In this document: positions 54,023-62,801 of the stretch, one piece after another
Layout: each line of letters starts with the position of its first letter
Numbering within the stretch: the stretch's first letter is position 1
DNA from: SG8-4 sp964598225
Lineage (GTDB): Bacteria; Planctomycetota; Phycisphaerae; Sedimentisphaerales; Anaerobacaceae
Direction of reading: 5' to 3'
DNA: 64,000 nucleotides
NCBI GenBank assembly: GCA_964598225.1
Contig: CAZRBG010000014.1
Span: 1-64,000, forward strand
Translations under genes and position numbers: made by a program
The notes under the pieces: model-generated
Database searches by the model: none
What the model saw: only the letters and a program-made list of their open reading frames with translations
Told to the model about the DNA's origin: nothing

Positions 54023-55525
54023 ATGGACAAGATGAATCGACGGCAATTTGTGAAGATTATGGGACTGTCAACGCTCGCGGCGTCAATGCCATCCGGCGCT
54101 TTTGCGCGACGATCGCGGGCCAAGCCGAACATTCTTTTCATCATGGCGGACGACCATACGAGCCAGGCTATCGGGTGTTACGGTCTCAGGCTAAGCGAGT
54201 ACGCGCATACGAAGAACATCGACCGCATCGCGACAGAAGGGGCGCTTCTGAAAAACTGCTTCTGCACGAATTCCATCTGTGTACCGAGCCGGGCCAGTAT
54301 CCTCACGGGTCAGTACAGCCACGTCAATGGCGCCACCACCCTTCGCGGCAAGCTCAACCCGGATGCCGACAACGTAGCCAAAAACCTTCAGCTCGCAGGT
54401 TACGAAACGGCCCTCATCGGCAAGTGGCATTTGAAAAATCAGCCCGCCGGTTTCGACTATTATAATGTGCTTCGCGGTCAGGGCAGGTATCACAATCCCA
54501 TCCTGTACGAGTCGGAAAAGAATTGGAAGAAGGGGGGGCAAAAGTACGAGGGCCATTCGACGGACGTTATAGCCGATCTCTCGCTCGATTGGCTCAGAAA
54601 CCGAGAGGAGCCGGACAAGCCTTTCTGCCTTATGTGCCATTTCAAGGCCGTTCACGAGCCTTTCTACAGTCACGAACGGTACCGCGACTTATACAAGGAT
54701 ACGGAATTTCCCGAGCCGGAGGATTTGTTCTGGCCTGAAAGTCCGAAGAACAAGCGTTTCGAGGGTTGGCCGCTGGAGATTCTTGCCGAACGGTTCATGA
54801 AGAGACCCAACAGATATTCACCGCCGCCGCTGAAGGTGGAAAGCGAAGATCCTAAAGCCGTTCGCAAGGCAACGTATCAGAAATTCATGCGGGATTTCTT
54901 AAGTGCGGTCGCCGGAATCGATGACAATGTTGGCCGACTGCTCGCATATCTGGACGAAACCGGGCAGAGCCGGGACACCATCGTCATCTACACGGCGGAC
55001 CAGGGATATTTTCTCGGCGAGCACAACATGTTCGACAAGCGGTTCATGCTGGAAGAATCGCTTCGCATGCCGTTCGTTGTTCGCTACCCGAGGGAGATCG
55101 AGCCGGGGACGGTTCTGGAGGACATCATCCTGAATGTGGATTTTGCCGAACTGTTTCTGGATTACGCGGAAGCGGATATTCCCGATAAGATGCAGGGGCG
55201 GAGCTTCCGGCAGAATTTGGTCGGCAAAACGCCCGACGATTGGCGCGACGCCATGTACTATCATTATTGGACGCATCAACCGCCGCGGCCCAGTCATTAC
55301 GGCATAAGAACACGGCGCTACAAACTGATCTACTATTACGGCCTCATTCGAATAGGCAGAAAGCCTGAGGAATGCTGGGAGCTCTATGATCTGGAGAACG
55401 ATCCTCAGGAGCATTTCAACGTGTACGACAAACCCGAGCACACAGAGACAATCGCGAACCTGAAGCGTCGGCTCCGAGAGTTGCGCCGCGAGTACGGGGA
55501 CACAAAAGATCCGCTAAACGCGTAA
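54023..55525 (+). CDS. Tat-exported type I sulfatase
   Basis: The 500-residue enzyme hydrolyses sulfate esters, probably of algal or animal polysaccharides. The N-terminus has a Tat motif (NRRQFVKIMG) and signal. Asp43 and Asp44 in MADDHTSQAIGCYG bind the metal, and Cys86 in ICVPSRASILTG is the residue to be converted to formylglycine (C-x-P-S-R). LIGKWHLKN and TADQGYFLGEHNMFDKRF complete the active site. No maturase gene is nearby. AAAGGG lies 7 bases before the ATG. Confidence 0.93.
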   Translation: MDKMNRRQFVKIMGLSTLAASMPSGAFARRSRAKPNILFIMADDHTSQAIGCYGLRLSEYAHTKNIDRIATEGALLKNCFCTNSICVPSRASILTGQYSHVNGATTLRGKLNPDADNVAKNLQLAGYETALIGKWHLKNQPAGFDYYNVLRGQGRYHNPILYESEKNWKKGGQKYEGHSTDVIADLSLDWLRNREEPDKPFCLMCHFKAVHEPFYSHERYRDLYKDTEFPEPEDLFWPESPKNKRFEGWPLEILAERFMKRPNRYSPPPLKVESEDPKAVRKATYQKFMRDFLSAVAGIDDNVGRLLAYLDETGQSRDTIVIYTADQGYFLGEHNMFDKRFMLEESLRMPFVVRYPREIEPGTVLEDIILNVDFAELFLDYAEADIPDKMQGRSFRQNLVGKTPDDWRDAMYYHYWTHQPPRPSHYGIRTRRYKLIYYYGLIRIGRKPEECWELYDLENDPQEHFNVYDKPEHTETIANLKRRLRELRREYGDTKDPLNA

Positions 55526-55533
55526 ACCAGTGT

Positions 55534-55705
55534 TTCGGTGTGTAGTCGCCCCGTAGGGTGGGCACCGCCCAGCAATCGCGTTTCGGTGTGCAGTGCACAC
55601 CCTATCGTGTCGCGGGCATCCCCTCGGCAAACTCGGGGCAGGCTCCGCCCGCGCTTCGAGGGCGAGACGCCCTCGACACAATCCGGTGTGCCGTGCACAT
55701 GCTAC
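55534..55705. repeat. Cluster of palindromes between sulfatase and oxidoreductase genes
   Basis: The 176-base convergent gap contains a repeat unit at 55553-55573, the twice-seen word TTTCGGTGTG (55534 and 55581), the palindrome GGTGTGCAGTGCACACC, and the hairpin GAGGGCGAGACGCCCTC. Its right end reaches the stop codon of the downstream oxidoreductase. No gene is seen. Confidence 0.65.
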
Positions 55706-57021
55706 AGCGTCCAACCTTCGCGGTATTCTCGCCGGATGAACTTGTCGGCTTCAGGGCATCCGACGGCTTTCAGGTTCTTTGCGTCCCACTCGATCTTCGT
55801 GCCGGTGCGCAGGGCTACGTTGCACAGCAGCGCAGCCTCGGTCAGCGGGCCGGAGTAATCGAAGTTGCACGTTGTTTCTCCGCCGGTTTTGCAGGCTTCG
55901 ACCCATTCGCGATGGTGGCCGATCGAGTTGGGGATGAACGGATCGGGCGGCGTGAAGTCGCCGAATTTCTCTTCGGGCAGCAACTGATGCCTGTTGTAGT
56001 CGGCGATCAGCATCCCTTCCGAGCCGATAAACAGCACGGCACTATTCCATCTCGGCACATTCTTCTCTTTCACCAGAGCCGGGTAGCCGCCGCCGTTGTA
56101 CCAGGTTAATGCGACCGGAGGCAGTTCGCCGCGGGCGGCATACTCCTGGCGAGCTATAGTCCACTTTGCAGTGCTCTCCGGGTGAACCGGCCCTTCGGCC
56201 TCGACCGTGAGCGGATGCCGTAACTTCAGCGCCCAGAACGCAAGGTCGCAGTAGTGACAGAAGAAGTCGCCGAGCCGGCCGTTTGCGAAGTTCCACCAGT
56301 AGCGCCATTTGTGCGGCGCGTATTCGGGATGGTAGGGCCTGTATTCAGCCGGACCGAGCCACAGGTCCCAGTCGAGCGTCTCCGGCACCGGTGGACGCCC
56401 GGCCGGGGCATCGGGCTGCGACATGTCCGTCGGTATCGGCGGACCGTTGAAATTAGCGCCCAGCCATACGTGAACATCGCGCACCTCGCCGATTGCGCCC
56501 GTCTGTACAAGCTCGACCGCGCGGCGGTAATTGTTGCGGGCGTGAATCTGTGTCCCTATCTGAGTGACAAGATTATTCGCTTTGGCGACCTGCGTCATCA
56601 CCCTGGCTTCGTACACACTGTGAGTCAGAGGTTTCTCGCAATAACAGTGTTTACCCATCTTCATCGCCATCACCCCGGGCGGAGCGTGCGTGTGGTCCGG
56701 CGTGCCGATGACGACCGCGTCGATCTTGTTGTGTATCTTGTCTAGCATCCTGCGGAAGTCTTTGAATTTCCGGGCCTTCGGGAATTTCTCGAAACTTTTT
56801 GCCGCACGAGCCTCGTCTACATCGCACAACGCGACGATATTCTCGCCGGAAACACCGTTTACGTCGGCGGCGCCGCGCCCCCCGACGCCGATAGCGGCGA
56901 TGTTCAGCTTCTCGTTGGCCTGGGTTGTGTACGCCGAGCGACTGTCGGACAAAATGATCAGGCCCGAACCGCTCAGGACCGCACTTCGCAGAAGATCGCG
57001 ACGTGTTAATTTCTCATGCAT
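55702..57021 (-). CDS. Tat-exported Gfo/Idh/MocA-family oxidoreductase
   Basis: The 439-residue NAD(P)-dependent enzyme has a twin-arginine signal (LTRRDLLRSAVLSGSG), a Rossmann domain (LNIAAIGVGGRGAADVNG, VALCDVDE), and the family motif EKPLTHSVYEARVM with the catalytic-type Lys. A C-terminal substrate domain follows. Such exported members with carbohydrate-type substrates are abundant in planctomycetes. AAGGAG lies just upstream of the ATG. It is followed upstream by another Tat-exported sugar-enzyme-like gene on the same strand (26-base gap). Confidence 0.9.
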   Translation of the reverse strand: MHEKLTRRDLLRSAVLSGSGLIILSDSRSAYTTQANEKLNIAAIGVGGRGAADVNGVSGENIVALCDVDEARAAKSFEKFPKARKFKDFRRMLDKIHNKIDAVVIGTPDHTHAPPGVMAMKMGKHCYCEKPLTHSVYEARVMTQVAKANNLVTQIGTQIHARNNYRRAVELVQTGAIGEVRDVHVWLGANFNGPPIPTDMSQPDAPAGRPPVPETLDWDLWLGPAEYRPYHPEYAPHKWRYWWNFANGRLGDFFCHYCDLAFWALKLRHPLTVEAEGPVHPESTAKWTIARQEYAARGELPPVALTWYNGGGYPALVKEKNVPRWNSAVLFIGSEGMLIADYNRHQLLPEEKFGDFTPPDPFIPNSIGHHREWVEACKTGGETTCNFDYSGPLTEAALLCNVALRTGTKIEWDAKNLKAVGCPEADKFIRREYREGWTL

Positions 57022-57047
57022 TTGTTCTTACTCCTTACTGTCTTCGT

Positions 57048-58532
57048 TCAGACGATCCGGGCTTCGAATTTACATAGTTGACAGAAATCCTTCATTTCGT
57101 GCTTGTAGTCGCCGTAGAAGAATATCTGATGGAAGCCGGGGAAGCTGAGCACTTCCTGGTTGCCGTCGAATTTGACTTTGACCGAAACGACGCATCCGCC
57201 GGATGGCGGCACATTTATATTCTCAAGGACCGTGCCGGCCGAGATCAAGACCTGCGAAGCAGCGGTTCCGTCAGCCTTGCCCGGTAGCAGGTCGATGCTG
57301 GTTACTCGCTGGCCCTTGCGCCAGAGCGTTCGCGGCACTGCATCACGATTGCCGTGATGGTGCAATAAGTCGAACGGTTCGGGATTGGAATCAAAGCCGT
57401 TGAGCTTCGTCGGGCAGGAACAATGAGCGCCGATGATCGAATCGTCGGCGGTGTCGGCCACGGGATCCTGCTGAAAGCCGGGCCTGTCGAACAGATACTG
57501 TGTAATAACATGCGAAGCCACTGCACCATAGTCGGCCTCGCACGCGGCAGGTATGCCGTCGTCGTTCATCCGAGACCAGGCAATGCAGGGTAAGCTCACA
57601 TCGATGTTGCCCAGCGCGCCGAGGCAGTCCATGGTGATCGCATCGGCCTGTTCGGCTTCCAGGATTTTGCCGGCCACATAGTAGCTCTTTACGCCGTTGA
57701 TGACGTCCCGGCGAGTCGCACCCGTGCGAAGGCGGGCCCGCCGCATGTAGTCATCCGCCATAGCCAGGATATCTTCGCTGTCGGGGGTATCGTTGTAATA
57801 TTTGATAAAAGTATTCGCCGGCACTACCTGTAGCGTGATTCCAGTATCGGCGAGATGAGATTCCGAACGACGGTTGCCCCTTAACACAACGCAGCGCGTC
57901 CGGTGCATCTTTGCCTTGGCGCAAAGCATCTTCATGCCGTAAGCCGCCTGACTATAGTCATCCGTCGAGTAGATCACGCAGCCGGGCGTATCGGCGAGGT
58001 GGATTGTGTTGGTCGTGAACGAACTTCCGAGCGGAGAATATATGATCGATGGAATTTCACTCTGAGCGACTTTTCGGGCGCTCGGCCAGGAGTGTTCCTG
58101 ACGATCCAGCATGACAAGTATCATCCCGTCAACGTTTGCCGCTTTGGCCTGAGCAAGCCAGGTTTCGGCTTCACCGAGACTGTGAAGCGGATCATTGCGG
58201 ATATCCAGTTTTGCCCCGAGATTTTCAGCCGTTGCGGTCATTTTGTCTGTGTACATCTTCTTAGCGGCCTCGCCGTCATAGACCGCTCCGGGCCAGCGCA
58301 TGCCGTACTCGCCTTTTCGCCGCACGAAAGCCGCGTTAATAGTCGGGACGTATTTCGCCGCCGGGCCGCACGCCTTTATGGGATTATTCGTTATCATAGG
58401 CTCGTTCATCAGCGTGCCACAGCCCTGCAGCAGCACAGAACCAGCCACGACCGAGGCCGAGCTGCGTATGAATTGCCTGCGGTTTAAGGTACGGTCGCAA
58501 TTACATTTCAGCGGGCATCTTCCGGGACTCAT
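57048..58532 (-). CDS. Tat lipoprotein with L-fucose/arabinose-isomerase-like fold
   Basis: The 494-residue protein starts with a twin-arginine motif (NRRQFIRSSASVVAGSVLLQGCG) whose signal ends in a lipobox-like LQGC. The rest resembles the L-fucose isomerase N-terminal and central domains (NVDGMILVMLDRQEHSW, CVIYSTDDYSQAAYGMKML, AITMDCLGALG, ACEADYGAVASHVITQYL). The ATG at 58532 has AAAGGAG six bases upstream. An exported isomerase would be unusual, so binding or another sugar reaction is possible. It neighbours a Gfo/Idh/MocA oxidoreductase. Confidence 0.7.
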   Translation of the reverse strand: MSPGRCPLKCNCDRTLNRRQFIRSSASVVAGSVLLQGCGTLMNEPMITNNPIKACGPAAKYVPTINAAFVRRKGEYGMRWPGAVYDGEAAKKMYTDKMTATAENLGAKLDIRNDPLHSLGEAETWLAQAKAANVDGMILVMLDRQEHSWPSARKVAQSEIPSIIYSPLGSSFTTNTIHLADTPGCVIYSTDDYSQAAYGMKMLCAKAKMHRTRCVVLRGNRRSESHLADTGITLQVVPANTFIKYYNDTPDSEDILAMADDYMRRARLRTGATRRDVINGVKSYYVAGKILEAEQADAITMDCLGALGNIDVSLPCIAWSRMNDDGIPAACEADYGAVASHVITQYLFDRPGFQQDPVADTADDSIIGAHCSCPTKLNGFDSNPEPFDLLHHHGNRDAVPRTLWRKGQRVTSIDLLPGKADGTAASQVLISAGTVLENINVPPSGGCVVSVKVKFDGNQEVLSFPGFHQIFFYGDYKHEMKDFCQLCKFEARIV

Positions 58533-58582
58533 CGTTATCTCCTTTGCATGTAGGGGATTAGAGAGTGTCATTTAGAGTCACG

Positions 58583-58640
58583 GTAGGGTGGGGCTTGCCC
58601 CGCCTTTTCGCGGCTCTTGGTGGGGCAAGCCCCATCCTAC
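58583..58640. repeat. Inverted pair of the GGTGGGGCTTGCCCCACC repeat
   Basis: Units at 58583-58604 and 58619-58640 face each other around a 14-base spacer. They lie 20 bases after the hisF stop, read on the minus strand, between hisF and the fucose-isomerase-like gene. Confidence 0.85.
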
Positions 58641-58660
58641 GAAGTAATTCACGATAGTTA

Positions 58661-59422
58661 TTATTTGATGTTAACACCACGCTGTCGAAGATACTGCTTA
58701 AGCTCGCCTATGTCAATGATGCCGAAGTGAAATACCGAAGCTGCGAGCAGAATCGTTGCCCCGGCCTCGACGGCTTCGTAGAAATGTTCCATTTTTCCGG
58801 CCCCCCCTGAGGCGACTATTTCTGCCGAACAGGCTTCGGCCATTGCTTTGATGACCGGCAGATCGAACCCGGTCTGAGCGCCGTCTCCGGCTTTGCTGGT
58901 CGGAAGTATCACCTGGACTCCGAAGCCATCCACTTTCTTCGCCCACTCCAGAGCGTCGCCGCCGGTAGCCGTTCGTCCGCCGTCGATGTAGACTTCGTAG
59001 CCCGAAGGCAGTGAATCGTTCACGTCCACGTCGATGGCGACTGTGACTTTCTTCGGCCCGAATTCCCCGATCATTTCTTGGACTATTTCCGGCTTGCGGT
59101 AAGCAGCGCTGCTTGTCGATATCTTGTCGGCCCCCGCCTCGAGAACTGCCGCCGCAGAATCTACATCGGAAATACCCCCGCCAACGGTAAACGGAACAGT
59201 TGCAGCATCGGCCACCTTCCTGACGACCTCGAGCATGGTCGGGCGATTTTCAACGGTCGCGGTTATATCGAGCAGGGCCAGCTCATCGGCGCCGGCTTGG
59301 CAGTAGGTCTTAGCGCATTCGACCGGGTCGCCCGCATCGCGGATATCTACGAAATGAACGCCCTTAACTACGCGTCCGTTTTGCATGTCAAGACAAGGCA
59401 TAATACTCACTGGTTTGTCCAT
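58661..59422 (-). CDS. hisF: Imidazole glycerol phosphate synthase cyclase subunit
   Basis: The 253-residue TIM barrel catalyses the cyclase step of histidine synthesis, using ammonia from HisH. Asp12 in MPCLDMQNGRVVKG and the Asp of VAIDVDVND are the catalytic pair, and VPFTVGGGISDV and SGGAGKMEHFYEA are typical phosphate loops. The usual S-x-D-R-D-G-T-K-x-G-Y-D segment reads SKAGDGAQTGFD, a notable variation. No hisH or other his gene is adjacent. It lies 60 bases after carB on the same strand. Confidence 0.87.
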   Translation of the reverse strand: MDKPVSIMPCLDMQNGRVVKGVHFVDIRDAGDPVECAKTYCQAGADELALLDITATVENRPTMLEVVRKVADAATVPFTVGGGISDVDSAAAVLEAGADKISTSSAAYRKPEIVQEMIGEFGPKKVTVAIDVDVNDSLPSGYEVYIDGGRTATGGDALEWAKKVDGFGVQVILPTSKAGDGAQTGFDLPVIKAMAEACSAEIVASGGAGKMEHFYEAVEAGATILLAASVFHFGIIDIGELKQYLRQRGVNIK

Positions 59423-59482
59423 CTTTGTTTCTCCTTATTAGGTGTTTCACTAACATGAACACAGATTACCGCGCTATCCGGA

Positions 59483-62400
59483 TCAGGAAATACCGGCGTG
59501 GTAGCTTTGCAGCGACTTGACATCCGGCTTCTTTTTTCCGATGGCGTCTATTCCCTTTGCTGCCGCAAGTGCGGCGGCAATCGTCGTGATATAGGGAACT
59601 TTATATCTGATTGCGGCCTTGCGAATGTATGAGTCATCGACCTTACTGGATTTACCTTTGGGAGTATTGATTAGAAGTTGAATGTCGCCGTTCATTACCT
59701 CATCGGCGATATGAGGCCGCTGCTCGCGCATTTTATAGGCACGCTCGGCTTCGATGCCGTGCTTAGCGAGAAATTCCTGCGTACCTTCCGTGGCCTTGAT
59801 CTTGAATTTCAGCCGCTCGAAGCTGCGGGCCACCTCAACCGCGGCAGGGCCCTTGTCCCGGTCGGCTATCGTCATCAGGACGATCCCTTTTACGGGCAAT
59901 GCCACCTGTGTGGCCTCCTGGGATTTGTAAAACGCCAGGCCGAAAGATCCGGCCATCCCCAGCACTTCACCGGTGGATCGCATCTCCGGGCCTAATACCG
60001 GATCGACTTCCGGATAGAAGTAGAACGGGAATACCGATTCTTTCACGCCGAAATGAGGAATGTTTTTGTGTTCGAGCTTTAGGTCTGCGAGTTTCTTTCC
60101 GAGCATCAATTGCGTGGCGATCCGTGCCATCGACAGTCCGCACACCTTGCTCACCAGCGGCACCGTGCGGCTGGCACGGGGGTTTGCTTCGAGAATGTAG
60201 ACCTTATCGTCGCAGATCGCGTACTGGATGTTCATCAATCCCACGACGCCCAGTTCGATAGCGATTCTGCGTGTGTACTCGTTGATGGTGTCGATATGCT
60301 TTTGCGGAATAGTAGTGGGCGGGATAACGCACGCCGAGTCGCCCGAGTGTATACCGGCCAGCTCGATATGCTCCATGACCGCCGGAACGAAGGCGTCCGT
60401 TCCATCTGCGATGGCGTCGGCCTCGGCCTCAATCGCGTTTTCGAGGAACTTGTCGATCAGAATCGGGCGCTCCGGCGAAACATCGACGGCAGCCTGCACG
60501 TAGCGTTTGAGCATTTCTTCATCATGGACGATCTCCATTGCTCTGCCGCCGAGTACGAAAGACGGACGCACCATAAGCGGGTAACCGATTCGTTTGGCGA
60601 TATCCAGTGCCTCGCCCAACGTCCTGGCCATGCCGCTTTCGGGTTGCGGGATGCCGAGCTTGCGCATTTTCTGGCGGAAACGATCGCGGTCTTCGGCCAG
60701 TTCGATTGTATCCGGCGTCGTGCCTATGATATTGACGCCGGCTTCCTCGAGTTCGGTGGCGATGTTAAGGGGCGTTTGGCCTCCGAACTGGCATATCACG
60801 CCATCGGGTTTCTCCTTCTCGTAGATGCTGAGAACGTCCTCTACCGTCAGGGGCTCGAAGTAGAGTTTGTTGGAGGTGTCATAGTCGGTGGAAACGGTCT
60901 CCGGATTACAATTAACCATTATCGACTCGATGCCCTCATCGCGCAGGGCGAATGCCGCGTGTACGCAGCAGTAGTCGAATTCGATTCCCTGGCCGATACG
61001 ATTCGGCCCACCGCCGAGGACCATTATCTTGCGATTCGGCGAGATGTCGGTGACGTCAGGAGCGTTGTAAGTTGAGTAGTAGTACGCTGCATCCTCGACA
61101 CCGCTGACAGGCACGGGATGCCAACCCTCGACGATATCGAGCTTCTTGCGGGCGGCCCGGATTTTGGTTTCCTTAACGCCGAGCAGTTTGGCGAGATACC
61201 GGTCGGCAAATCCATCTTTCTTGGCCTGAGTCAGCAGGTCGTCGGGCGGCAGCTTGCCTTTGTGTTTCAGGATCTTCTCCTCCAGTTCCACAAGCTCTTT
61301 AATCTGCTCGATGAACCAGGCCTTGATGTGAGTTGTTTGGTGAAGACTTTCTATGGCGGCGCCTTTTCGCAGGGCCTCGTACATGATGAACTGCCGCTCG
61401 CTGGACGGCTCGGCCAGCAGGCGCATCAAATCGTCGAGCGACTTGGTATTGTAGTCCCGGGCAAAGCCGAGACCGTATCGGCCGTCTTCCCTCGACCGAA
61501 TTGACTTCTGGAACGCTTCCTTGTAGTTCTTGCCGATGCTCATAACTTCGCCTACCGCCCGCATCTGTGTGCCGAGCTTGTCCTCGAGTCCTTCGAATTT
61601 CTCGAAAGCCCACCGAGAGAACTTGACAACAACGTAGTCGCCCGACGGCGTGTATTTTTCGAGCGTTCCATCCCTCCAGTAAGGGATTTCGTCCATAGTC
61701 AGCCCGCCGGCCAGCAGCGATGAGACAAGTGCGATCGGAAAGCCTGTGGCCTTTGAAGCAAGCGCCGAAGAGCGGGAAGTTCTGGGATTGATCTCAATGA
61801 CGACAACGCGACCGGTTTTAGGATCGTGGGCGAATTGTATGTTTGTGCCGCCAATGACCTGGATGGCCTCGACAATATCGTAGGAATATTTCTGCAAACG
61901 CTCCTGGAGCTTCCGGTCTATTGTGAGCATAGGAGCCGTGCAGTAGCTGTCACCCGTATGGACGCCCATTGCATCGACGTTCTCGATAAAACAAACGGTG
62001 ATCATCTGATTCTTGCTGTCTCGCACGACCTCAAGCTCAAGCTCTTCCCATCCGAGCACGGATTCTTCCACCAGAATCTGGCCCACCATGCTCGCGCTAA
62101 GGCCACGCTCGGCGAGAGCGCTGAATTCTTCCATATTGTAAGCAAATCCGCCTCCGGTGCCGCCCATTGTATATGCCGGACGCACCACACACGGCAAGCC
62201 GACTTTCTCAACGGCCTTCTCGGCTTCCTCCAGGTTGTTGGCGATCAGGCTTTTGGGCATCTCGATCCCGAGCTCGTTCATGGTATCCTTGAATGCCTGG
62301 CGATCCTCGCCCCGCTTAATCGCATCGACCTGTACACCGACTACCGTGACGCCATACTTCTCGAGAACGCCGGCCCGCGCAAGCTCCGAAGATAGATTCA

Positions 62401-62686
62401 AGCCGCTTTGCCCGCCGAGATTGGGCAGCAGAGCATCCGGGCGTTCCTTCTTGACGATCTGGGTCATGGTCTCCAGATTCAGAGGCTCGATATAGGTTGC
62501 GTCCGCCATCCCGGGATCGGTCATGATTGTTGCCGGATTCGAGTTGACCAGCACTATCTTGTAGCCCAACTTACGCAGAGCCTTGCAGGCCTGTGTCCCG
62601 GAATAGTCGAATTCGCAGGCCTGGCCGATTATGATGGGGCCGGAGCCGATGATCATTACTTTGTCGATGTCTTTGAGTTTCGGCAT
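59483..62686 (-). CDS. carB: Carbamoyl-phosphate synthase large subunit
   Basis: The 1067-residue enzyme makes carbamoyl phosphate for arginine and pyrimidines. Two ATP-grasp halves are present: the first starts KVMIIGSGPIIIGQACEFDYSGTQ, the second KIMVLGGGPNRIGQGIEFDYCCVH. A C-terminal MGS-like allosteric domain follows (about residues 930-1060, IADRDKGPAAVEVARSFE...HIADEVMNGDIQLLINTP). Length is normal. I use the ATG at 62686, with GGAG seven bases upstream. carA is not in the window. Confidence 0.96.
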   Translation of the reverse strand: MPKLKDIDKVMIIGSGPIIIGQACEFDYSGTQACKALRKLGYKIVLVNSNPATIMTDPGMADATYIEPLNLETMTQIVKKERPDALLPNLGGQSGLNLSSELARAGVLEKYGVTVVGVQVDAIKRGEDRQAFKDTMNELGIEMPKSLIANNLEEAEKAVEKVGLPCVVRPAYTMGGTGGGFAYNMEEFSALAERGLSASMVGQILVEESVLGWEELELEVVRDSKNQMITVCFIENVDAMGVHTGDSYCTAPMLTIDRKLQERLQKYSYDIVEAIQVIGGTNIQFAHDPKTGRVVVIEINPRTSRSSALASKATGFPIALVSSLLAGGLTMDEIPYWRDGTLEKYTPSGDYVVVKFSRWAFEKFEGLEDKLGTQMRAVGEVMSIGKNYKEAFQKSIRSREDGRYGLGFARDYNTKSLDDLMRLLAEPSSERQFIMYEALRKGAAIESLHQTTHIKAWFIEQIKELVELEEKILKHKGKLPPDDLLTQAKKDGFADRYLAKLLGVKETKIRAARKKLDIVEGWHPVPVSGVEDAAYYYSTYNAPDVTDISPNRKIMVLGGGPNRIGQGIEFDYCCVHAAFALRDEGIESIMVNCNPETVSTDYDTSNKLYFEPLTVEDVLSIYEKEKPDGVICQFGGQTPLNIATELEEAGVNIIGTTPDTIELAEDRDRFRQKMRKLGIPQPESGMARTLGEALDIAKRIGYPLMVRPSFVLGGRAMEIVHDEEMLKRYVQAAVDVSPERPILIDKFLENAIEAEADAIADGTDAFVPAVMEHIELAGIHSGDSACVIPPTTIPQKHIDTINEYTRRIAIELGVVGLMNIQYAICDDKVYILEANPRASRTVPLVSKVCGLSMARIATQLMLGKKLADLKLEHKNIPHFGVKESVFPFYFYPEVDPVLGPEMRSTGEVLGMAGSFGLAFYKSQEATQVALPVKGIVLMTIADRDKGPAAVEVARSFERLKFKIKATEGTQEFLAKHGIEAERAYKMREQRPHIADEVMNGDIQLLINTPKGKSSKVDDSYIRKAAIRYKVPYITTIAAALAAAKGIDAIGKKKPDVKSLQSYHAGIS

Positions 62687-62801
62687 TCTTTCACTCCAGA
62701 GGTATAAGTAACATAGAATCCACAAATTTCGTCAGATTAAACTGCAAGAGCGTCCGACTGTCAAACCATTCCTGTCAAAGGTTGAGCGGCAGCGAGATGG
62801 A

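Noticed and set aside
54900..55440. Minus-strand frame of 180 codons opposite the sulfatase
   Set aside because: Shadow of the sulfatase; no start context and no family likeness.
60110..61075. 321-codon plus-strand frame opposite carB
   Set aside because: Antisense shadow of carB, whose motifs are complete on the minus strand.
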